Of a stretch of 5,114 nucleotides of DNA, positions 1 to 4,353 are shown in pieces; the stretch's first letter is position 1, and each line of letters opens with the position of its first letter. The notes beneath the pieces are model-generated. The model saw nothing but the letters and a program-made list of their open reading frames with translations, ran no database searches and was not told the origin of the DNA. Source of the stretch: Clostridiales bacterium (GTDB lineage: Bacteria; Bacillota; Clostridia; Christensenellales; Aristaeellaceae). The translations under genes and the position numbers were made by a program. The DNA lies in NCBI GenBank assembly GCA_012512355.1, contig JAAZEI010000229.1, forward strand, positions 1 through 5,114, written 5' to 3'.

Positions 1-86
1 ATTTGGCGCGGAGCGGCCGCCAATTCTGACATGAGCATTTCAAGAGCGGTCTTGCCGACTTCGCTGCCTAAAAAATTTTCCGCCAT
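1..86 (-). CDS. 5' end of an unrecognised protein gene (partial, 28 codons)
   Basis: Reading leftwards from an ATG at 86-84, the frame is open to the window edge. It gives a protein beginning MAENFLGSEVGKTALE, followed by MLMSELAAAPRQ. A GAGGA ribosome binding site lies 9 bases before the ATG, which supports this as a real start. The visible part is acidic and probably helical (alternating Leu/Met/Ala and Glu), with no signal peptide or membrane segment, so it is likely cytoplasmic. It is not the start of RecF or GyrB, the genes that often follow dnaN. The gene sits just past the terminator of the dnaN/tRNA unit, so it needs its own promoter or readthrough. I do not recognise the family; 28 residues are too few. 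That it is a coding start is moderately sure, its function unknown. Confidence 0.6.
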   Translation of the reverse strand, partial: MAENFLGSEVGKTALEMLMSELAAAPRQ

Positions 87-95
87 CTTATTCAG

Positions 96-100
96 TCCTC
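96..100 (-). promoter_or_regulatory. Ribosome binding site of the gene at 1-86
   Basis: The minus strand reads GAGGA here, 9 bases ahead of the ATG at 86. It fixes the start of the partial gene. It lies only a few bases beyond the T-run of the terminator at 104-139, so a transcript that stops at the terminator would not include it. Confidence 0.5.
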
Positions 101-103
101 ATC

Positions 104-139
104 AAAAAAAAACCGAAAACCTTTCACGGGGTTTCCGGT
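104..139 (-). terminator. Rho-independent terminator of the dnaN/tRNA-Gln unit
   Basis: On the minus strand, ACCGGAAACC (139-130) pairs with GGTTTTCGGT (121-112). This is a 10-bp stem with one G-U pair and an 8-base loop, followed directly by a run of nine T (112-104, sharing one base with the stem foot). This is a textbook intrinsic terminator. It is 10 bases past the tRNA CCA end and so ends transcripts carrying the tRNA, and any readthrough from dnaN. It does not look bidirectional, because there is no matching T-run on the plus strand. Confidence 0.85.
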
Positions 140-148
140 CTATAAAAG

Positions 149-222
149 TGGTTGCCTCATTAGGATTCGAACCTAAACAAGCAGTTCCAGAGACTGCTGT
201 GCTACCGTTACACCATGAGGCA
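149..222 (-). tRNA. trnQ: tRNA-Gln (anticodon CUG), CCA encoded
   Basis: The minus strand folds into a complete cloverleaf. The acceptor stem is TGCCTCA/TGAGGCA. The D arm is GTG-loop-CAC with GG in the loop. The anticodon stem is GCAGT/ACTGC around the loop CTCTGGA, giving anticodon CTG. The variable loop has 4 bases, and the T arm is TTAGG/CCTAA around TTCGAAT. The discriminator is A, followed by a genomically encoded CCA. The CUG anticodon reads CAG codons for glutamine. The U1-A72 first pair is the weak pair typical of tRNA-Gln and recognised by glutaminyl-tRNA synthetase. The gene lies 63 bases after dnaN on the same strand and ends in its own terminator. A Gln-UUG partner for CAA codons must be elsewhere if this tRNA reads only CAG. 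I see no intron or defective stem. Confidence 0.95.
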
Positions 223-241
223 TCTGTAAAAAGGGATTTAT

Positions 242-271
242 AGAATATCCAAGATTGCCCCTGAAAATCAA
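242..271 (-). promoter_or_regulatory. Possible promoter for tRNA-Gln
   Basis: Between dnaN and the tRNA, the minus strand has TTGATT (271-266), an 18-base spacer and TATTCT (247-242), a moderate sigma-70-like pair. Transcription would begin near 235, about a dozen bases before the mature tRNA. This would make the tRNA independent of dnaN. The match is imperfect, and cotranscription with dnaN followed by processing is equally possible, since no terminator separates them. Confidence 0.3.
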
Positions 272-285
272 CCCGCTTTTTTATT

Positions 286-1380
286 TCAGTTAATGCGCAA
301 TGGCATCAACACATATATGAAAGGTACCGAACACTTTATCAGCGCAGGACTATGGCCGTCATTCAACTCGATAAAAACTTCGTCATCATCAATGTTTTTC
401 AATGGATCCATCAGATATTCCGGATTAAAAACAATCGATATTTCTTTACCGGCGTATTTGATCGGGACGGTGTCGCGCCCTTCTCCGACATCTGGAGTGT
501 TGCTGTTGATGACCAACTGATTCGCTGAAAAAGTAAGTTTAGTGGAATTAGATTTATCTGTCGTCACCACTGACACGCGCCGCAGCGCTGACAGCAAGGC
601 GCTTCTGCCTACAACCACGCGCTCTTCGCTTGAAGCCGGAATTACCTGACGATAGTTTGGATATACACCATCTATAAGTTTACTGCTGATCATTATGTCG
701 CCAAACTCAAAAATAGCCTGATTTTTTTGTGAGTAAATTTTAAGGTCTCCCTCACTGCCCAGAACGCGCATCAACTCACTAACTGCCTTAACCGGCAAAA
801 TCATCTCTATTTCCGCTTCAGCCGGAAATTCAATCTCCTGCTCAACAAGTGAAAGCCTACGACCGTCAGTGGCCACCATTGTCAGCTTACCGTCTTTAAA
901 CGCCATAAGCACACCGTTGAGAACGCGGCGCGTTTCATCCTGTGATACGGCATAGCAGGTCTTGCGAAGCATTTCCCTAAAAACACCCTGATCGATGCTG
1001 TAGCTGAATTTTCCCTCAGCAATAGGCACCGGAGGAAAATCGCGCGTGGACAAGCCTATGATCTTGAAAAAAGACGAACCTCCCTGCAATACCGTCACAT
1101 CTTCATCATCAGTTTCAAAAAGTATGCGCCCCTCATCAAGCTCACGAATAATTCCCGCAAGTCTACGCACAGGCAATGTAGTGCTTCCGGGATTGTCGAT
1201 CTCACACTCGACATAACATCGTTCCGAGATGTCTAAATCCGTAGTCGTGATGCAGAGTCTTCCTTCCTCGGCATGCAGCAGCGCGTTCTGCAGGATCATA
1301 AGCGACCCTTTATTTGACGCGACGTTCTGCACTTTCTGCAACCCTTCAAAAAAACTCGCGCGCGGTATTGAAAATTTCAT
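286..1380 (-). CDS. dnaN: DNA polymerase III beta subunit (sliding clamp)
   Basis: DnaN forms the ring-shaped dimer that slides on DNA, tethers DNA polymerase III and recruits other replication and repair proteins. The 364-aa product has the family's usual length (E. coli 366) and its three repeated clamp folds, roughly residues 1-120, 125-245 and 250-364. Visible family signatures are RRVLNGV (151-157), VATDGRRL (169-176), KLIDGVYPNYRQVIP (234-248), FNPEYL (318-323) and the C-terminal VLMPLRIN, which lines the partner-binding pocket; compare E. coli VVMPMRL. The start is the ATG at 1380. It gives the standard MKFSIPR opening and has an AAGGAG site. The frame could extend 13 codons upstream to 1419, but that start lacks a good binding site and the extra residues (ACSHFEQRSLRK) are not clamp-like. 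The gene follows dnaA on the same strand after a 323-bp spacer with its own apparent promoter, then leads into tRNA-Gln. No key feature is missing. Confidence 0.97.
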   Translation of the reverse strand: MKFSIPRASFFEGLQKVQNVASNKGSLMILQNALLHAEEGRLCITTTDLDISERCYVECEIDNPGSTTLPVRRLAGIIRELDEGRILFETDDEDVTVLQGGSSFFKIIGLSTRDFPPVPIAEGKFSYSIDQGVFREMLRKTCYAVSQDETRRVLNGVLMAFKDGKLTMVATDGRRLSLVEQEIEFPAEAEIEMILPVKAVSELMRVLGSEGDLKIYSQKNQAIFEFGDIMISSKLIDGVYPNYRQVIPASSEERVVVGRSALLSALRRVSVVTTDKSNSTKLTFSANQLVINSNTPDVGEGRDTVPIKYAGKEISIVFNPEYLMDPLKNIDDDEVFIELNDGHSPALIKCSVPFIYVLMPLRIN

Positions 1381-1390
1381 CTTTCTCAAA

Positions 1391-1396
1391 CTCCTT
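1391..1396 (-). promoter_or_regulatory. Ribosome binding site that decides the dnaN start
   Basis: AAGGAG on the minus strand lies 10 bases before the ATG at 1380. The competing upstream ATG at 1419 has only a weak AGGT about 16 bases away. Together with the conserved MKF opening, this selects the shorter protein. Confidence 0.7.
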
Positions 1397-1472
1397 TGCT
1401 CAAAATGACTACACGCCATGAAAAGTGAACCATTCTACCTGCTAATAATATATAAAGTAAAGAATGATTAGT

Positions 1473-1501
1473 ATTATCAGTAGAGAAAAAAATAGTTTCA
1501 A
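1473..1501 (-). promoter_or_regulatory. Probable dnaN promoter
   Basis: On the minus strand, TTGAAA (1501-1496, five of six matches to TTGACA) is followed after exactly 17 bases by GATAAT (1478-1473, five of six matches to TATAAT). Transcription would start near 1466, leaving an untranslated leader of roughly 85 bases before dnaN. This suggests dnaN can be expressed apart from dnaA. The region is very AT-rich, so chance matches are easier, but the spacing and the position ahead of a gene make it credible. Confidence 0.5.
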
Positions 1502-1613
1502 TTAATTTCATAAATGCTTGTAAGGAAGAAAGTTAAGTCTGATTTTTAATTAAAAGAAAGCTGTTGACAACACGACGATAAAAGATTGTAAAAACAGATC
1601 ATGTAATAGAGGC

Positions 1614-1622
1614 TGTTTATAA
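1614..1622 (-). promoter_or_regulatory. DnaA-box-like motif TTATAAACA
   Basis: The minus strand reads TTATAAACA followed by GCC. It fits TTATNNACA but differs from the classical TTATCCACA at two places. The same 9-mer recurs upstream of dnaA (3370-3362, minus). Confidence 0.3.
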
Positions 1623-1703
1623 AACACGAGTGCTTGAAAAATAATGAACAAGATAAAATAAGAAAATTGAAAGGTTATTACAGAATGAATGCGGCTTAAA
1701 GAT

Positions 1704-3086
1704 TCAGATTTGGAAAGAAACTGGATCTCGACCAAGTTTTCTGGTTATTTCTCGCACTGAGGTACGCAGATCTTCTTCTACCTGTATCCTATCCTGTATG
1801 GTCTTGCAGGCGTGTACGACAGTGGCATGAGTTTTTCCAAAAGAATTTGCTATTTCCGGCAGAGAAGAGCGAGTCAACTTTCGGCAAAGAAACATTGCAA
1901 TCTGGCGTGGCGCGGAAACTGACCGCGGACGACGTTTGCTTGACATGTCGGTCATGCGCAAGTCGAAATAATCTGCCACCATACGCTGAATATCGTCAAA
2001 AGAGAGATCTTTCTGTCGTTCTTCGCTCAGAAGATCCTTAAGAAGATTGCGCAAGATGTCGATATTTAGAGAAATTTGATTGTTGAGTGATGCGAACGAC
2101 ACCACCCGCGTCAATGCACCTTCCAGACTGCGTACGTTTGATTTTATATTGTCAGCGATGAATACAAGCAGGTCATCAGGGATGCGTATTTTATTAAGCG
2201 AGTGCTTATACTGCAGAATGGCGAGTCGCGTCTCGAAGTCTGGCGATTCGATTTCTGTGACCAGTCCCCATTCGAAACGCGACACCAATCGCGGTTCCAG
2301 ACCGGGCATCTCACGCGGCGGCATATCGCTGGTCATGATGATCTGTTTATGCGCGTCGTAAAGGACGTTAAAAGTGTGGAAAAATTCCTCTTGCAAGCTG
2401 TCTTTGCCGGCTAGAAACTGTATGTCGTCCACCAGTAGCACGTCAGTGCTGCGGTATTTGTTGCGGAACTCCATGGTAGTGCGGGTTTTTAAGGATTCAA
2501 CATACTCGTTTAAAAGTGTTTCTAAACAGACATAGCTCACCGACATGCCGGGAGAGTTAAGCACACGATGACCGACCGCCTGCATCAGGTGTGTCTTGCC
2601 TATACCTGTCTGACCGTAGATGAAGAGCGGATTATAGGCGCGTCCCGGCGACTGGGAAACGCCCAAGGCGGCGGCGTGCGCAAAACTGTTTGAAGGGCCG
2701 GTAACGAAATTTTCGAAAGTGAAAATAGGATTGAGCGGATTGGCGGAGCCATTGCCATTAAATTTGCCGCGCCGCCGCGCCGCCGGTTTAGGCTCAAATT
2801 TTACAGCGGGTTTTTCCGTTGGCATATGCTCATCGCGATGCTCCTTAACCGTGAAAGCCAACGAAATGTCGCCGGCCGCTCCGGAGGCTTTCAAAGCGTC
2901 GAGGATATAGGCGCTGTAATTATCTTCAATCCAGTTTTTACAAAACTCGTTGTCAACGCTTAGCGTTAAAGACAGACCTTCTAAAGACTGCGGTTGAATG
3001 ATCTCTATCCATCGCGCATAAACATTGCCGTTGAGCACACCTTTTAATTGGTCGCATGCCTTTAACCATAAATCATGATAATCCAT
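1704..3086 (-). CDS. dnaA: Chromosomal replication initiator DnaA
   Basis: DnaA binds origin boxes, oligomerises with ATP and melts DNA so that the helicase can load. The 460-aa product has the full architecture. Domain I is residues 1 to about 85 (LWLKACDQLKG, ARWIEIIQP). Domain II is a short basic, low-complexity linker (about 88-118). The AAA+ domain III has NPLFIYGQTGIGKTH (Walker A, Lys164), LLVDDIQF (Walker B, Asp220-Asp221), sensor I near 249-256, Arg266/Arg270 in RLVSRFEWGL and sensor II NVRSLEGAL (Arg319). Domain IV starts at KRRPRSVSAPRQ. Its recognition segment reads FGKTHATVVHAC (416-427) where E. coli has FGGRDHTTVLHAC. The contact residues corresponding to Asp433 and Thr435 are thus Thr419 and Ala421, and one Gly is missing. 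The chosen ATG at 3086 gives the typical opening. An ATG 21 codons upstream (3149) adds residues unlike any DnaA. Neither has a strong ribosome binding site. A box-like motif overlaps the apparent promoter, suggesting autoregulation. Confidence 0.97.
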   Translation of the reverse strand: MDYHDLWLKACDQLKGVLNGNVYARWIEIIQPQSLEGLSLTLSVDNEFCKNWIEDNYSAYILDALKASGAAGDISLAFTVKEHRDEHMPTEKPAVKFEPKPAARRRGKFNGNGSANPLNPIFTFENFVTGPSNSFAHAAALGVSQSPGRAYNPLFIYGQTGIGKTHLMQAVGHRVLNSPGMSVSYVCLETLLNEYVESLKTRTTMEFRNKYRSTDVLLVDDIQFLAGKDSLQEEFFHTFNVLYDAHKQIIMTSDMPPREMPGLEPRLVSRFEWGLVTEIESPDFETRLAILQYKHSLNKIRIPDDLLVFIADNIKSNVRSLEGALTRVVSFASLNNQISLNIDILRNLLKDLLSEERQKDLSFDDIQRMVADYFDLRMTDMSSKRRPRSVSAPRQIAMFLCRKLTRSSLPEIANSFGKTHATVVHACKTIQDRIQVEEDLRTSVREITRKLGRDPVSFQI

Positions 3087-3172
3087 AGGGAAAACACTCG
3101 ATAAACAGGTCCTAAATTCAATCCAAGCCGCAGAATAGTTGAACCACATTTGAATCAGACGTACAAGGGTAA

Positions 3173-3202
3173 AAAATAATCAATCGGTTAACAGGTTATC
3201 AA
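3173..3202 (-). promoter_or_regulatory. Possible dnaA promoter overlapped by a DnaA-box-like site
   Basis: On the minus strand, TTGATA (3202-3197, five of six to TTGACA) precedes TATTTT (3178-3173, four of six to TATAAT) with an 18-base spacer. Transcription would start near 3166, about 80 bases ahead of the dnaA ATG. The -35 element lies inside the 9-mer TTATCAACA on the other strand, so DnaA bound there would block polymerase. Autorepression of this kind is known for dnaA in other bacteria; here it is inferred. The weak -10 keeps confidence low. Confidence 0.35.
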
Positions 3203-3204
3203 CA
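3196..3204 (+). promoter_or_regulatory. DnaA-box-like motif TTATCAACA
   Basis: One mismatch (sixth base) from classical TTATCCACA, the closest match in the non-coding DNA. It is followed by GG and preceded directly by a partial copy, TTAACAGG (3188-3195). It covers the apparent -35 element of dnaA. Confidence 0.45.
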
Positions 3205-3297
3205 GGCTGGACATATATGCCTAACAAGCCCCAATCAAAGTATTTACGTCATCGCAGTAAGATCATTTTCAAAACCGTTGCAGCATGGGCAGGCAAG

Positions 3298-3306
3298 TTA
3301 TTGACA
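3298..3306 (+). promoter_or_regulatory. DnaA-box-like motif TTATTGACA
   Basis: Fits TTATNNACA, with the same flanks as the site at 3196 (G before, GG after) and the same orientation, about 100 bases away. Two mismatches to the classical box. Confidence 0.3.
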
Positions 3307-3361
3307 GGTGCGCGGCTAATGAAAGGTGCTGAAAACACAACGGAGTGAAAACATAACATGT

Positions 3362-3370
3362 TGTTTATAA
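3362..3370 (-). promoter_or_regulatory. DnaA-box-like motif TTATAAACA
   Basis: The minus strand reads TTATAAACA, identical to the 9-mer at 1622-1614. It sits in the most AT-rich part of the upstream region, beside the palindrome AACATGTT (3355-3362). Confidence 0.3.
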
Positions 3371-3538
3371 ATAGTTTACATCAACAAGGTTTAACTTTTT
3401 AAGGCAGTTTTTTCAAAATCAGCAACTCAAAGCATTTTTACCCGTGACCAGATACATGAAGGGAATGTTCTTAAGTTGTAAAAATTTAGGTTTTCAAGCT
3501 GCGCGGGTATCGTGCGAGTTTTGATAAAAACCGCAATT

Positions 3539-3547
3539 TTATTAACA
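3539..3547 (+). promoter_or_regulatory. DnaA-box-like motif TTATTAACA
   Basis: Fits TTATNNACA, one base different from the 3196 copy. It lies about 75 bases before the rightward gene, in AT-rich DNA where chance matches are likelier. Confidence 0.25.
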
Positions 3548-3609
3548 AAGGCAATAAAAGCTAAAAAAACCCGTTTCAATAACAGTGTACACGGTTAATT
3601 AAAAGCATT

Positions 3610-3616
3610 GGAGGGG
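3610..3616 (+). promoter_or_regulatory. Ribosome binding site of the gene at 3622
   Basis: GGAGGGG, with its GGAGG core ending 7 bases before the ATG. This strong site fixes the start at 3622 even though the resulting signal peptide has an unusually long front part. Confidence 0.75.
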
Positions 3617-3621
3617 TTCGC

Positions 3622-4239
3622 ATGAAGGGTTATTTCTCGCACGGTGATTTATCGGGGCGCGAGTGTTCGGGTGCGCTGAAAATTTTGGCGGCCGCAGCGG
3701 TGATGGCGGCAATGCACGGGTTTGGGCAGGAGACGCGCGGCCAAGACGGACCACTCGCGCGTCCCGCGCGCTCCATGAATTACGGCAACTGGGTCGGGCG
3801 GAGAGTGATGACTAAAGAGTTCATTGATAAAGTCGGCATTACCGGTGAGCAGTCTGCCAAGCTCAAGACTTCGATGGAGGGGATTGAGAAAAAACTGAAA
3901 GAGTTCGAAAGCGAGATCAGCAAATTGTCCGTCGAGCAGGCGCGGCTGGCCAAAAAAATATTGAACGAGCCGGGCGCGGATGCGGCAGAGATAATGGGGA
4001 TCATAGAAAAAATAGGCTCGATGCGCACGGCGCAAGCCAAAGCGAACACGCAGATACTGATAAATATACGTGACACTTTGACAGAGGATCAGCGCAAGAC
4101 AGCCAGCACGATTATCGCGGAGGAGGGGCGTCGGCGCATGAGAGAGCGGAGGGCGCGCAGGCAGCGGGCCGAGCGCGGGGAACGCGGTCAACCGGGGCCG
4201 GCCGCCCCGGCGCGGCCGGCCGCGCCGCAAGGCTGGTGA
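3622..4239 (+). CDS. Spy/ZraP-like periplasmic protein (LTxxQ / heavy-metal-resistance type)
   Basis: The 205-aa product starts with a 17-residue hydrophilic stretch, then a hydrophobic segment (about 18-35, ALKILAAAAVMAAMHGFG) that looks like an export signal. The mature part (about 60-172) is nearly all helix and probably coiled coil: KLKTSMEGIEKKLKEFESEISKL and a second helix pair around 120-150. It has two LTxxQ-type motifs, ITGEQ (73-77) and LTEDQRK (153-159), flanking the helices. This is the layout of Spy, CpxP and ZraP proteins, small periplasmic chaperone or metal-stress proteins. The C-terminus (169-205) turns Arg-rich (RRRMRERRARRQR), then Pro/Ala-rich, which is not typical of the family and likely disordered. 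No His/Cys metal cluster is visible, so a metal role is unproven. The gene stands alone, with a likely terminator behind it. GC is much higher than in dnaA/dnaN. Family assignment is fairly sure; exact role is unknown. Confidence 0.8.
   Translation: MKGYFSHGDLSGRECSGALKILAAAAVMAAMHGFGQETRGQDGPLARPARSMNYGNWVGRRVMTKEFIDKVGITGEQSAKLKTSMEGIEKKLKEFESEISKLSVEQARLAKKILNEPGADAAEIMGIIEKIGSMRTAQAKANTQILINIRDTLTEDQRKTASTIIAEEGRRRMRERRARRQRAERGERGQPGPAAPARPAAPQGW
4192..4210 (+). repeat. GC-rich inverted repeat inside the 3622 gene
   Basis: Arms CCGGGG (4192-4197) and CCCCGG (4205-4210) surround a 7-base loop. The right arm shares bases with the palindrome at 4208-4227, so only one of the two hairpins can form fully at a time. 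It encodes part of the Pro/Ala-rich tail. Confidence 0.6.
4208..4227. repeat. Perfect 20-bp GC-only palindrome near the gene end
   Basis: Positions 4208-4217 (CGGCGCGGCC) are followed by their exact reverse complement at 4218-4227, with no spacer. It lies 12 bases before the stop codon of the 3622 gene, in codons for Ala, Arg and Pro. It could be a by-product of low-complexity GC-rich codons or have a structural role at the mRNA end. No T-run follows at once, so by itself it is not an intrinsic terminator. Confidence 0.8.
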
Positions 4240-4273
4240 ACACCGGCGCATCTCTACTTTGTTGCCGCGCATT

Positions 4274-4316
4274 GCTTGGAACCATCCCGAAGAAGTTGCC
4301 CAAGCTCATGTTTTTT
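4274..4316 (+). terminator. Probable terminator after the 3622 gene
   Basis: GCTTGG (4274-4279) pairs with CCAAGC (4300-4305). The stem can be lengthened by AAC/GTT across a two-base bulge. Five bases later comes a run of six T (4311-4316). The bulge and the gap before the T-run make it weaker than the terminator at 104-139, but it lies 34 bases after the stop codon, where one is expected. Confidence 0.45.
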
Positions 4317-4324
4317 GATATCAT
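4296..4324 (+). promoter_or_regulatory. Probable promoter of the discoidin-domain gene
   Basis: TTGCCC (4296-4301, four of six to TTGACA), exactly 17 bases, then TATCAT (4319-4324, five of six to TATAAT). Transcription would start near 4331, giving a leader of about 23 bases. The -35 element is inside the right arm of the terminator stem and the spacer contains its T-run, so the two signals share DNA. Confidence 0.4.
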
Positions 4325-4341
4325 ACCTCATTATTTCTAAT

Positions 4342-4348
4342 GGGGGAG
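4342..4348 (+). promoter_or_regulatory. Ribosome binding site that decides the start at 4354
   Basis: GGGGGAG ends 5 bases before the ATG at 4354. It supports that start over the ATGs at 4340 and 4362, which open unrelated frames. Confidence 0.7.
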
Positions 4349-4353
4349 TTATC

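Larger units (their letters stand above)
1381..1703. other. AT-rich dnaA-dnaN spacer, candidate origin unwinding region
   Basis: No gene is supported in these 323 bases. Counting 1441-1680 gives 59 G+C in 240 bases (about 25%), against about 45% in a sampled line of dnaN. It contains the dnaN promoter, a 12-bp AT palindrome at 1544-1555 (TTTTAATTAAAA), and two box-like 9-mers on the minus strand, TTGTCAACA (1570-1562) and TTATAAACA (1622-1614). It also holds a short run of TAG/TAT-like triplets at 1469-1483, faintly reminiscent of DnaA-trio elements. Many bacteria place origin elements between dnaA and dnaN, so part of oriC may be here. No dnaA terminator with a clear hairpin and T-run was found. 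Confidence 0.4.
3087..3621. other. Long gene-free region upstream of dnaA, candidate oriC
   Basis: These 535 bases separate leftward dnaA from the rightward gene at 3622. I find no supported gene: only tiny open frames without ribosome binding sites (for example at 3319 and 3456). The part 3361-3420 is very AT-rich (14 G+C in 60). It holds TTATNNACA motifs at 3196, 3298, 3539 (plus) and 3362-3370 (minus), and related ACAGG-ending half-sites at 3101-3109 and 3188-3195. Small palindromes GTGTACAC (3585-3592) and TTAATTAA (3595-3602) lie before the rightward gene. Flanking genes diverge from it, and GC skew appears to change sign across it. It probably carries the dnaA promoter, a promoter for 3622 that I cannot pinpoint, and perhaps origin boxes. 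Confidence 0.45.

Noticed and set aside
31..243. 70-codon plus-strand open frame
   Set aside because: It runs across the terminator and the complete tRNA-Gln on the other strand; no gene-like features.
1550..1735. 61-codon minus-strand open frame between dnaA and dnaN, overlapping the dnaA end
   Set aside because: Phe/Leu-rich translation expected from AT-rich DNA, no ribosome binding site, overlaps the dnaA C-terminus.
2375..2383. TGTGGAAAA, whose reverse strand is one base from the classical DnaA box
   Set aside because: It lies inside the dnaA coding sequence and is a single site; a chance match within codons is the simpler reading.
3087..3149. 21-codon N-terminal extension of DnaA from an upstream ATG
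   Set aside because: The residues (WFNYSAAWIEF...) are not DnaA-like, there is no ribosome binding site, and it would overlap the apparent leader.
3355..3388. Possible long inverted repeat (AACATGTT and TGTTG...CAACA) in the upstream region
   Set aside because: Arms are only 5-8 bases with large or no loops; not beyond chance in AT-rich DNA.
3456..3524. 22-codon plus-strand open frame starting MKGMFLSCKN
   Set aside because: No ribosome binding site and no sign of coding use; too short to separate from chance.
3649..4272. 207-codon open frame on the minus strand, opposite the Spy/ZraP-like gene
   Set aside because: Its translation is Arg/Pro/Ala/Leu-rich without domains, it has no good ribosome binding site, and it mirrors a GC-rich gene that has a strong start, a signal peptide and family motifs.
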